From: Paracoccus aminovorans
Lineage (GTDB): Bacteria > Pseudomonadota > Alphaproteobacteria > Rhodobacterales > Rhodobacteraceae
Reading direction: 5' to 3'
NCBI RefSeq assembly: GCF_900005615.1
Contig: NZ_LN832559.1
Span: forward strand, 1,580,837 to 1,644,836
Length of the DNA stretch: 64,000 nt
Shown here: piece after piece, positions 39,598 to 47,643 of the stretch
How the letters are laid out: each line of letters begins with the position of its first letter
Position numbering within the stretch: the stretch's first letter is position 1
Translations under genes and position numbers: made by a program
The notes under the pieces: model-generated
Databases searched by the model: none
What the model saw: the letters and a program-made list of their open reading frames with translations, nothing else
Told to the model about the DNA's origin: nothing

Positions 39598-41934
39598 ATG
39601 ACGGACGGGAAACTCGGCAAGGGCGCGCTGGCGCTGATCTCGGCGCTGGCTGTGGCCGCGCCCGTCGGCTTGGCGGCGACCGCGGCCTCGGCCTATGTCT
39701 TCGGCAATGTCCGCATCGAGGGCAACCAGCGGATCGAACCGGCGACGATCCTGTCCTATCTGGACCTGCCGCGCGGCCAGGACGTGTCGCCCGGCGCGCT
39801 GAACGACGCCATGCAGCGGCTGCAGAACTCGGGCCTGTTCGAGACGGTGGAACTGGTGCCCTCGGGTGGGACGCTGGTGGTCAAGGTGGCGGAATATCCC
39901 ACCATCAACGCCATCGCCTTCGAAGGCAACAAGCGGCTCAAGGACGAAAACCTGGCCGAGATCGTCAAGTCCAAGGCCCGCCGCGTCTATTCGCCCAGCC
40001 AGGCCGAGGCCGATGCCGCCGCGATCAGCCAGGTCTATGCCTCGGAAGGGCGGCTGGCGGCCCGCGTCGATCCGCGCATCATCCGCCGCGGCAACAACCA
40101 GGTCGATCTGGTCTTCGAGGTGGCCGAGGGCAAGGTCACGGAAATCGAGCGCATCGGCTTCGTCGGCAACCGCGCCTTTTCCGACAAGCGGCTGCGCAAC
40201 GTCTTGCAGACCAAGCAGGCCGGCATCCTGCGCACCTTCATCAAGCGCGACACTTTCGCGCCCGACCGCCTGCCGGTCGATGAAAAGCTGCTGACCGATT
40301 TCTATCGCTCGCGCGGCTATGCCGATTTCAAGGTCCAGGCGGTGGCGCCCGAACTGGCCCGCGAACGCGATGCCTTCTACATCACCTTCCAGATCCAGGA
40401 AGGGCCGCGCTATACTTTCGGCACCGTCAACACCGTCAGCGAGATCCCCGGCGTCGATGCCGCCGACTTCGCGGCGCAGAACCGGGTCAAGCGCGGCGCG
40501 GTCTACAACCCGACCATCATCGACACCAGCATCCGCCGCATGGAGGCGCTGGCGCTGCGCAAGGGGCTCGACTTCGTCAATATCGAGCCGCGCATCACCC
40601 GCAACGAGCGCAACCAGACCCTGGACCTGACATTCGCCCTGACCCGCGGCCAGCGCGTCTTTGTCGAGCGCATCGACATCGAGGGCAACACCACCACCCT
40701 GGACGAGGTGATCCGCCGCCAATTCACCACCGTCGAGGGCGACCCCTTCAACCCACGCGAGATCCGGAACTCGGCCGAGCGGCTGCGGGCGCTGGGGTAT
40801 TTCTCGGACGTGCAGGCCGAAAGCCGGCAGGGCACCTCGCCCGAGCAGGTCATCGTGGACGTGAACGTCGAAGAGCAGCCGACCGGCAGCCTGAGCTTCG
40901 GCGTCAGCTACGGCGTCTCGACCGGCGTCGGCTTCAACGCCTCGCTGTCGGAAAACAACTTCCTGGGCCGGGGCCAGCAGGTCGACCTGTCCTTCGCCAC
41001 CGGCTCGGGCACGAAAAGCTCGGGCTTCACCTTCGTCGAGCCCTATTTCCTGGGCCGCAACCTGAAGGCCAGCTTCCGCACCTGGTACAACACCACCGAC
41101 CGGCTGAACTCGGACTACAACACCCGCACCGTCGGCTTCCAGACCGGGATGGAATTCCCGATCTCGGAAAACGGCCGGCTAGAGATGCGCTACAAGCTCA
41201 GCAAGGACACGCTCTATGACGTGGAGCAGCTGCATGTCGATGCGGAAAGCGGCCGGCTGGTCGGCTCGTCGCCGATCCTCTACAACGAGCAGGGCGGTTT
41301 CTTCACCTCGGCGCTGGGTTACTCCTACAGCTATGACAGCCGCATCGTCGGGCTGGACCCGCTGACCAGCTATCGCCTGCGCTTCAGCCAGGATTTCGCC
41401 GGCGTCGGCGGCGACGTGAAATCGGTCACCAGCACGCTCTACGCCGGCGTCGAAAGCCGCGCCTGGCGCGAAAGCGTCACCATGCTGGCCGAGTTCGAGG
41501 CGGGCGCGGTGCATATGCTCAGCGACCAGAACAGCCGCTTCATGAACCGCTTCACCGGCAACGGCAAGATCCGCGGCTTCGAGCCGAACGGCATGGGTCC
41601 GCGCGACCTGGCGGCGCCGAACGAGGACGCGCTGGGGGGCAACTATTTCTGGGCCCTGCGCACCGAGCTGCAGTTCCCGCTGGGCCTGCCCGAGGAATAC
41701 GGCATCAAGGGCGGCCTCTTTGCCGATGCCGGTTCGGTCTGGGGTCTGGACAACAACATGGGCGCCTTCGACACGCCGGTCGACGACGGCATGCATATCC
41801 GCGCCTCGATCGGGGCCTCGCTGTTCTGGACCACGCCGATCGGCCCGCTGCGCTTCAACTTCGCCAAGGCTCTCAAGAAAGAGGACTATGACGAGGAACA
41901 GGCCTTCGACCTGACCATCTCGACCAAGTTCTGA
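39598..41934 (+). CDS. bamA: Outer membrane assembly factor BamA
   Basis: A 778-residue core of the BAM complex that folds beta-barrels into the outer membrane. The signal peptide spans about residues 1-32 (ending ATAASA). Five POTRA repeats follow to about residue 430 (first VFGNVRIEGNQRIEPATIL), then a 16-strand barrel containing GKIRGFEPNGMGPRDL (the conserved RGF motif) and ending in a C-terminal Phe (ISTKF). An ompH/skp gene follows with a one-base stop/start overlap, matching the chaperone-assembly partnership. Confidence 0.96.
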   Translation: MTDGKLGKGALALISALAVAAPVGLAATAASAYVFGNVRIEGNQRIEPATILSYLDLPRGQDVSPGALNDAMQRLQNSGLFETVELVPSGGTLVVKVAEYPTINAIAFEGNKRLKDENLAEIVKSKARRVYSPSQAEADAAAISQVYASEGRLAARVDPRIIRRGNNQVDLVFEVAEGKVTEIERIGFVGNRAFSDKRLRNVLQTKQAGILRTFIKRDTFAPDRLPVDEKLLTDFYRSRGYADFKVQAVAPELARERDAFYITFQIQEGPRYTFGTVNTVSEIPGVDAADFAAQNRVKRGAVYNPTIIDTSIRRMEALALRKGLDFVNIEPRITRNERNQTLDLTFALTRGQRVFVERIDIEGNTTTLDEVIRRQFTTVEGDPFNPREIRNSAERLRALGYFSDVQAESRQGTSPEQVIVDVNVEEQPTGSLSFGVSYGVSTGVGFNASLSENNFLGRGQQVDLSFATGSGTKSSGFTFVEPYFLGRNLKASFRTWYNTTDRLNSDYNTRTVGFQTGMEFPISENGRLEMRYKLSKDTLYDVEQLHVDAESGRLVGSSPILYNEQGGFFTSALGYSYSYDSRIVGLDPLTSYRLRFSQDFAGVGGDVKSVTSTLYAGVESRAWRESVTMLAEFEAGAVHMLSDQNSRFMNRFTGNGKIRGFEPNGMGPRDLAAPNEDALGGNYFWALRTELQFPLGLPEEYGIKGGLFADAGSVWGLDNNMGAFDTPVDDGMHIRASIGASLFWTTPIGPLRFNFAKALKKEDYDEEQAFDLTISTKF

Positions 41935-42659
41935 TGCGCGCGGGCCGGGGCATCGCAGCCTGGGGTCTGGCGGCGCTGCTGGCCGCCCCGGCCGCCGCGC
42001 CGGCCCAGCCTGTCGGGCCCTCGCCGCTGGAGGGGGCTGGCGGCCGGCAAGGCTCGGCGCCCATCGTGGTCGATACGCCGACGCCGCAGGGCGAGGGCGT
42101 GCTGCCGGTGATGACGCTGGACCAGGCGGCGCTTTACGCGCGCTCGCAATGGGGCCAGCGGGTGCAGGCCGAACTGGAACAGCGCCAGCGCGAGATGGAG
42201 GCCGAGAACGACCGGCTGACCAGCGAATTCGCCGCCGAGGAGCGCTCACTGACCCTGCTGCGCCAGACGCTCTCGGCCGAGGAGTTCCGCAAGCGCGCCG
42301 ATGAGTTCGACAAGCGCGTGGTCGAGGTGCGCCGTTCCTTCGACGCCGCCGCGAAAGAGCTGCACAACCGCGACGCCGCCGAACAGCAGGCCTTTTTCCG
42401 CGCCGCCCTTCCGCTGCTGGCGGCGATGATGCGGGAACGCGGCGCGGTGGTGGTGCTGGATCAGCGCGCGATCTTCGTGGCCTCGCAGTCCATCGACGTG
42501 ACCGATGCGCTGATCGCGCGCATGGACGAGGAGATCGGCGCCGGCCCGCTGGAGGAAGAGGCGCCTGCCCCGGATGCACCGGATGCGGAGCCGGGTGCCG
42601 CCGATGCCGCCCCGAACCCGAGGGACGCCGGGAAAGCCGCACCGCAGCCGGCCGACTGA
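41934..42659 (+). CDS. OmpH/Skp-family periplasmic chaperone
   Basis: A 241-residue protein with a signal peptide (residues 1-22, RGIAAWGLAALLAAPAAAPA). Skp-like long helices follow (QVQAELEQRQREMEAENDRL, LSAEEFRKRADEFDKRVVEV), which form the prongs holding unfolded outer-membrane proteins. VVVLDQRAIFVASQSIDVTDALI is the trimer-forming core. The C-terminal 35 residues are an acidic, proline-rich tail. The final six codons lie inside a direct repeat shared with the convergent nucleoside hydrolase locus. Cotranscribed with bamA. Confidence 0.9.
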   Translation: MRAGRGIAAWGLAALLAAPAAAPAQPVGPSPLEGAGGRQGSAPIVVDTPTPQGEGVLPVMTLDQAALYARSQWGQRVQAELEQRQREMEAENDRLTSEFAAEERSLTLLRQTLSAEEFRKRADEFDKRVVEVRRSFDAAAKELHNRDAAEQQAFFRAALPLLAAMMRERGAVVVLDQRAIFVASQSIDVTDALIARMDEEIGAGPLEEEAPAPDAPDAEPGAADAAPNPRDAGKAAPQPAD

Positions 42660-42925
42660 CACGGGTCAGGCCAGCCGCCGGTGCAGTGGCCGGATGCGCC
42701 GGATCGGCGGCACGAGGCGTTCCTCGGCATCCCCCCTCGCGGATGCGGCCTTGGCCCGGGATCCCGCCCATGCTGTCGCGCAGGATATCAGCCGGGAGCA
42801 GGGCGATACCGAGGACGTCGCGCCGCAGCCGGCCGACCGACGCCGGTCAGCCGACCTGCCGGTCCAGGGTGCCGATGCGCCGGGTCAGCAGCGCGAAGAA
42901 GCCTTCTGCATCCACCTCGCGGATG
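42642..42925. repeat. Diverged direct repeat of about 104 bp, period about 180
   Basis: Copy A (42642-42745) and copy B (42823-42925) both begin CCGCAGCCGGCCGAC and both reach CCTCGCGGAT, with roughly three quarters of positions alike in between by eye. Copy B contains the 3' end of the nucleoside hydrolase gene. Copy A covers the 3' end of ompH/skp and, read on the minus strand, encodes a similar C-terminus (DAEERL, then RRI, then HRRLA and a stop) after a one-base shift. The 77 bases between the copies show no gene. Confidence 0.7.
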
Positions 42926-43794
42926 AAGGTGGCGTTCGCCGGGCGACCGCTGACCCGCCACCAGTCGGCGACGGTCATGCCCAGGGTGTATTCGCCCTGG
43001 GTCTCGATCTCGACATTGATGTAGCGGCCGGTGAAGAGCCGGGGCTCCAGCAGCCAGGCGATGGTGCAGGGGTCGTGCAGGGGCGCGCCGTGACTGCCGT
43101 ATTTCTCGCGGTCGTAGCGCTCGAAGAAATCGGTCCAACTCGCGATGGCCTGGCCCACGCGGCCCATGGCGCGCATCTCTTCGACCCAGGCGCGGCTGGT
43201 CAGCGCCTTGTGGGTCACGTCGAGCGGCATCACCGTGATCGGCGCACCGGCGGCGAAGACCAGCTTCGCGGCCTCGGGATCGACATAGATGTTGAACTCG
43301 GCGGTGGGGGTGACGTTGCCCACCTCGAAATAGGCGCCGCCCATCAGCACGATCTCCTGCACGCGCGTGATGATGTCGGGGGCGCGCTGGAAGGCCAAGG
43401 CGATATTGGTCAGCGGTCCGATCGGCACCAGCGTGACCGAGCCGGCGGGTTCGCGGCGCAGGGTCTCGATCAGGAAATCGACGGCATGGCCGGGGGCGAT
43501 CGACATGGTCGGCGGCGGCAGGGTGACGCCGTCGAGCCCGGTCTTGCCATGCACATGCTCGGCCGTGACCAGCTTGCGCGACAGGGGCGCGTCGGCGCCG
43601 GCATAAACCGGCAGGTCGGGCCGGCCGGCCAGTTCGCACAGCATCCGGGCATTGCGCTCGGTGTGGGGCAGCGGCACGTTGCCGGCGACCACGGTCAGGC
43701 CCAGCACCTCGAGCTCGGGGCTGGCCAGCGCCAGCAGGATGGCGACGGCGTCGTCCTGGCCCGGGTCGGTGTCGATGATGATCTTGCGGGCCAC
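42847..43794 (-). CDS. Inosine-uridine preferring nucleoside hydrolase
   Basis: A 315-residue calcium-dependent N-ribohydrolase that splits nucleosides into base and ribose. The metal-binding N-terminal motif is DTDPGQDDA. HGKTGLDGVTLP, VPIGPLTNIALAF, IVLMGGAYFEVGNVTPTAEFNI (ribose-binding) and HDPCTIAWLL (catalytic-site Asp) follow. Length matches the family. The end of the gene is repeated in degenerate form toward ompH. The upstream penicillin-acylase homologue on the same strand ends 63 bases before it. Confidence 0.93.
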   Translation of the reverse strand: MARKIIIDTDPGQDDAVAILLALASPELEVLGLTVVAGNVPLPHTERNARMLCELAGRPDLPVYAGADAPLSRKLVTAEHVHGKTGLDGVTLPPPTMSIAPGHAVDFLIETLRREPAGSVTLVPIGPLTNIALAFQRAPDIITRVQEIVLMGGAYFEVGNVTPTAEFNIYVDPEAAKLVFAAGAPITVMPLDVTHKALTSRAWVEEMRAMGRVGQAIASWTDFFERYDREKYGSHGAPLHDPCTIAWLLEPRLFTGRYINVEIETQGEYTLGMTVADWWRVSGRPANATFIREVDAEGFFALLTRRIGTLDRQVG

Positions 43795-43857
43795 GAATCT
43801 GTCTCCTGCGGCTGGTTCACGGCGAAGGAAGCCTTTGATCGCATTGGATGCAAGAGG

Positions 43858-46377
43858 TTAGTTCGCAGCCGGTTCCAGCCGGGTGACGCCGGCCGCCGCA
43901 GCCCGCGCCAGGTCCGGATCCAGCGACATGCCGACATATTCCCCGCGCCGCCACAGCTCGGCCATGTCGTCGTAATGGCGCGACAGCGGATGGCCGGACT
44001 GCCCGGTCGAGATGATGAAGACCGAACTGTCCGGGTCGGCCAGGTCGTAGACGCCGCGATAGGCCGCGCCGGTGACGTTCAGCCAGGGATTGCGGCCATG
44101 GCCCAGCATCCCCGCCCGCGCGATGGTCGCGTCGCCGCCCGAGGTCGGCTGGATCAGGTTCACGATATAGGAGAGGCCGCGCATGTCCCCCAGTGCCGGA
44201 TGGACATGGCGGGCGCGATGCAGGTCGCCCCAGCGCCAGCTTGCCAGGTCGGGGCCGAAGCGCGCCGTCAGGTCCAGCAGCGCCGCGTCCAGCGCCTGCC
44301 GGGCGATCTGGGTGCAGGTCTCGACCGGGGCGGACTGGCGGATGTCGCACCAGGCCGAGGCCCCGCCGGTGTCGCGGAACACCCGGTCGATGAAGCCGGG
44401 ATAGAGCTCGGTCAGGTCGTCGGCCAGCGGCCCGAGGTCGTCGCGCACCAGCCGGTCCTGCAGCGCTCGCATCCAGGCGGCATAGATCAGCGGCTCGGGC
44501 AGGTGTTCGCTCATCGCGCCGTCCCAATTCGCCAGCAGCGCCAGCGCGTCCTGGCGCAGCCTCTCGGGCGTGCCCTGCGCGGCGGGCTCATCGGTGAACC
44601 ACAGGTCTGCGCCGACGAGCGGCAACAGGGCGCGGGCCACCGGGCTGACGATGTCGTTCTGCGCGGCGATGAAGCTGTCGCGGGAATGGACCTCGCGCGA
44701 GTCGATCAGGTGGCGCAGCCGGGCCTGGCGATAGCCGCTGTCCCCGTCGTGGCCCAGTCCCGGCACGCCGGGCAGCGCGGCGCCGGTGGCGGCGGTGATG
44801 CCGCTTTCCGGGTCCAGGTCGGTCGCCGCGGCCGGCGCGGCGTCCAGCCCCTGCCAGCGGTTCGCCGCGATCCAGCCCGGCGCCGGCATCCGCCCGGCGG
44901 TCTGGTGGCTCGGCGATCGGCGCGGCACGGCGCCGGCCAGCAACTGGCCCACGCCCGCGCCATCGGCCAGGGTGACGATCATGGCGGGCGCGATCAGGTC
45001 GCCCAGGGCCTGCGCCGCCGCCCCTCGGTCGGGCGCCTGCATCAGGGCCAGCAGCGCGGACATGCTGCGGTCGTTGCCGAAGCCTCCGGTCCAGGACAGC
45101 GCCGCGACATGGCCGGCGGGCAGCACGGTGGCAAGGTCCAGCTGCGCGCCGGGGATGATCGGGCCGTTCTCGGTCTCGCGCAGGGTGATGGTCTGCGGCT
45201 CGGCGCCGCGGATGCGCAGGGTCTCGCGCCGGGTGGCGAAGGCGGTCCAGCCCTCGGCGCCGCGATAGCGGTTCGGGTCGCCGGGCTGGACTTCCTCAAC
45301 GTAAAGGTCCTGGTCGTCGATCTGCGCCGGCGTGACGCCCCAGGCCAGCCGGGTGTTGCGCCCCGACAGAACCAGGGGCATGCCCGGGATGGTGCCGCCG
45401 ATCACCCCGCCCGAGGCCAGCTCGATCCGGGCCAGATACCAGAGGCCCGGCGCGGTCAGCGCGAATTGCGGGTCGTTGGCCAGCAGCGCGCCGCCCGCCG
45501 CGGTGCGCGCCTTGGCCGCGGCGAAGCCGTTGGCCGTGGCCCCGGCCGAGGGCGCAAGATAGCCCGCCAGCGTCGCCGTCCAGTCCTGCGGCCCGGCGCC
45601 GCGTTCGGGCGCGGCGAAGCGGGCGCCGGGAAACAGCGCGGCATAGCCCGGCATCGACGGCTCGCCCGGTCGCGCGACCAGGTCCTGGCCGCGCGCGGGG
45701 TCGGCCAGCGACAGCCGCGCCCGCAGCACCTCGCGCCGCATCTGCACGGTCGATGAGGCCGCCAGCAGCTTCAGCACCGCCAGCGAGTCCGCCGGCTCCC
45801 AATAGGCGATGTCCTCGGGGTAGAGAAAGAACTCGGGCGCGCCGCGTCCCCGCGCGCCCAGGTTCACCTGCCCGATCCAGGCGTTCACGCCCTCGGCATA
45901 GGCTTGCAGCGCCGCGCGTGCCTGCGGGTCCTGCGCCTCGAGCGAGGCGCGGGCGTTGCGGTAAAGCCCCAGCCGTCGCGCCAGGTCGTCGGCCCGGATC
46001 GCGCCGGGACCATATATCTCTGCCAGCCGGCCCTGGGCGGCGCGGCGCAGCACGGTCATCTGGAACAGCCGGTCCTGGGCATGGGCGAGGCCCAGGGCGA
46101 AAAACACGTCGCGGTCGGTCTTGCCGAAGATATGCGGCACGTCCTCGGTGGTGCGCACGATCTCGACCGGGGCCGAGATGCCGGCGACCTCGTATCGGTC
46201 GTCGTAGTCGGGCAGCGAGCGGATGGCAAAATACCAGGCCAGCAGGACCAGGGCCAGCGCCAGCCCGATCAGCCCGACCGTCAGGCGCACAAGCCAGCGG
46301 AAAATCGTTACCATGGCGCGGCGCGGCCCCGAACTTGGGCGCAGAGGTTGACCCTCGCGCCGGGTGGTGGAATTCAT
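43858..46377 (-). CDS. Penicillin acylase-family protein, atypical nucleophile site
   Basis: An 839-residue Ntn-hydrolase-family protein. An N-terminal membrane anchor (LTVGLIGLALALVLLAWYF) precedes the alpha-chain (VEIVRTTEDVPHIFGKTDRDVFFALG, AHAQDRLFQM). The beta-chain-like part has LLANDPQF, WGVTPAQIDDQDLYVE and RMPAPGWIAANRW. Family members mature by cleavage before a Ser in an S-N-x-W/F context. Here the corresponding stretch reads SAGATANGFAAAKARTAAGG, with Ala (or the adjacent Thr) where Ser is expected. It may therefore be uncleaved, use Thr, or be inactive. An alternative start exists at 46314. Confidence 0.85.
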   Translation of the reverse strand: MNSTTRREGQPLRPSSGPRRAMVTIFRWLVRLTVGLIGLALALVLLAWYFAIRSLPDYDDRYEVAGISAPVEIVRTTEDVPHIFGKTDRDVFFALGLAHAQDRLFQMTVLRRAAQGRLAEIYGPGAIRADDLARRLGLYRNARASLEAQDPQARAALQAYAEGVNAWIGQVNLGARGRGAPEFFLYPEDIAYWEPADSLAVLKLLAASSTVQMRREVLRARLSLADPARGQDLVARPGEPSMPGYAALFPGARFAAPERGAGPQDWTATLAGYLAPSAGATANGFAAAKARTAAGGALLANDPQFALTAPGLWYLARIELASGGVIGGTIPGMPLVLSGRNTRLAWGVTPAQIDDQDLYVEEVQPGDPNRYRGAEGWTAFATRRETLRIRGAEPQTITLRETENGPIIPGAQLDLATVLPAGHVAALSWTGGFGNDRSMSALLALMQAPDRGAAAQALGDLIAPAMIVTLADGAGVGQLLAGAVPRRSPSHQTAGRMPAPGWIAANRWQGLDAAPAAATDLDPESGITAATGAALPGVPGLGHDGDSGYRQARLRHLIDSREVHSRDSFIAAQNDIVSPVARALLPLVGADLWFTDEPAAQGTPERLRQDALALLANWDGAMSEHLPEPLIYAAWMRALQDRLVRDDLGPLADDLTELYPGFIDRVFRDTGGASAWCDIRQSAPVETCTQIARQALDAALLDLTARFGPDLASWRWGDLHRARHVHPALGDMRGLSYIVNLIQPTSGGDATIARAGMLGHGRNPWLNVTGAAYRGVYDLADPDSSVFIISTGQSGHPLSRHYDDMAELWRRGEYVGMSLDPDLARAAAAGVTRLEPAAN

Positions 46378-46441
46378 CGGGGTGAATAGGGCAGGGCGCG
46401 GGCCGGATCAACGCGCCTTTCGCGTATAGGGAGAGAATGTG

Positions 46442-47308
46442 ATGGCGCGCGTGGCATTTCTGGGACTTGGGGTGATGGGCTTTCCCATGGCGGGTCATCT
46501 GGCGGCCGCGGGCCACGAGGTAACGGTTTGGAATCGCAGCCACGCCAAGGCCAGTGCCTGGGCCGCGCGCCATGCCGGCCGCACCGCCGCCACCGCGCGC
46601 GATGCCGCCCAGGGCGCCGAATTCGTCATGGCCTGCGTCGGCAATGACGATGACCTGCGGCAGGTTTGCCTGGGCGAGGCCGGGGCCTTTGCCGGCATGG
46701 CGGCAGGCGCGGTCTTCGTCGATCACACCACGGTTTCCGCTGCGGTCACGCGCGAACTGGCCGGGGTGGCGGCGGGCGCGGAGATCGGCTTCGTCGACGC
46801 GCCGGTCTCGGGCGGGCAGGCGGGGGCCGAGAGCGGCCAGCTTTCGGTGATGTGCGGCGGTGCGCAGGCCGATTACGACCGCGCTGCGCCGATGATCGCC
46901 GCCTATGCCAAGATCTGCAAGCTGATGGGGCCGTCCGGCGCGGGGCAACTGACCAAGATGTGCAACCAGATCGCCATCGCCGGGCTGGTGCAGGGCCTGT
47001 CGGAATCGCTGCATTTCGCCGAAAAGGCGGGGCTTTCGATCGCATCGGTGGTTGAGGTGATCAGCCAGGGCGCGGCCGGCAGCTGGCAGATGGCGAACCG
47101 TTACCAGACCATGGCCGAGAACCGCTTCGACTTCGGCTTCGCGGTTGACTGGATGCGCAAGGACCTGGGCATCTGCCTGGCCACCGCGGACGAGACCGGC
47201 GCCACGCTGCCGGTGACCGCGCTGGTGGACCAGTTCTACAAGGAGGTGCAGAGCATGGGCGGCGGACGCTGGGACACCTCGTCGCTGATCGCGCGGCTGC
47301 GCCGGTAA
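46442..47308 (+). CDS. 3-Hydroxyisobutyrate dehydrogenase-like oxidoreductase
   Basis: A 288-residue NAD(P)-dependent beta-hydroxyacid dehydrogenase (HIBADH, GarR or GlxR type). The N-terminal signature VAFLGLGVMGFPMAGHLAAA contains the dinucleotide fold and the family PROSITE-like stretch. DAPVSGGQAGAESGQLSVM holds the substrate loop, and GAGQLTKMCNQIAIAG contains the catalytic lysine. ATG at 46442 is preferred to the GTG three bases earlier. It diverges from the penicillin-acylase homologue and immediately precedes the tRNA-Val gene that borders the island. The exact substrate is unknown. Confidence 0.88.
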   Translation: MARVAFLGLGVMGFPMAGHLAAAGHEVTVWNRSHAKASAWAARHAGRTAATARDAAQGAEFVMACVGNDDDLRQVCLGEAGAFAGMAAGAVFVDHTTVSAAVTRELAGVAAGAEIGFVDAPVSGGQAGAESGQLSVMCGGAQADYDRAAPMIAAYAKICKLMGPSGAGQLTKMCNQIAIAGLVQGLSESLHFAEKAGLSIASVVEVISQGAAGSWQMANRYQTMAENRFDFGFAVDWMRKDLGICLATADETGATLPVTALVDQFYKEVQSMGGGRWDTSSLIARLRR

Positions 47309-47471
47309 GGCGGCTTGCCAAGCGCGGGCGGCTCGGGCTATCAGCCGGGCGGGGATGGTTGGCCCAGCTGGTGGAGCGTCTCGTTCACATCGGGCGCTTT
47401 GGCCGGCACCCTTCGGAAATAAAGGGAAAAACATGGCTTGCTCCCAAACTTGCAAGCCGTGTTCCCTATCG

Positions 47472-47546
47472 GGGGCGGTAGCTCAGCGGTAGAGCGACAC
47501 GTTTACACCGTGTTGGTCGGGGGTTCGATCCCCTCCCGCCCCACCA
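47472..47546 (+). tRNA. tRNA-Val (anticodon TAC)
   Basis: A 75-nucleotide cloverleaf with acceptor GGGGCGG pairing CCGCCCC, D-arm GCTCAGCGGTAGAGC, and anticodon stem ACACG/CGTGT around loop TTTACAC (anticodon TAC, reads GTA). The T-arm carries GGTTCGATCCC, and CCA is encoded. The 3' end marks the left edge of the low-G+C accessory island, and tRNA 3' ends are common integration sites. Confidence 0.95.
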
Positions 47547-47555
47547 GATCACCAA

Positions 47556-47571
47556 ATTTTACTAGTAAAAT
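47556..47571. repeat. Perfect 16-bp palindrome after tRNA-Val
   Basis: ATTTTACTAGTAAAAT is a perfect palindrome ten bases after the tRNA CCA end. It may help terminate the tRNA or be part of an attachment region. The following bases to 47643 are unusually A/T-rich for this genome and contain a near-tandem pair of TTCCC(A/G)CCAC units. No gene is seen there. Confidence 0.5.
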
Positions 47572-47643
47572 CAGGAGTCTAGAAATTTTGCCGATTTTCA
47601 TTCCCACCACATTTCCCGCCACCCGAAAACGGTAGGCCAACCC

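Noticed and set aside
42574..45756. A 1060-codon plus-strand open frame opposite the penicillin-acylase homologue
   Set aside because: Antisense shadow; composition only, no conserved motif, and it crosses three real genes.
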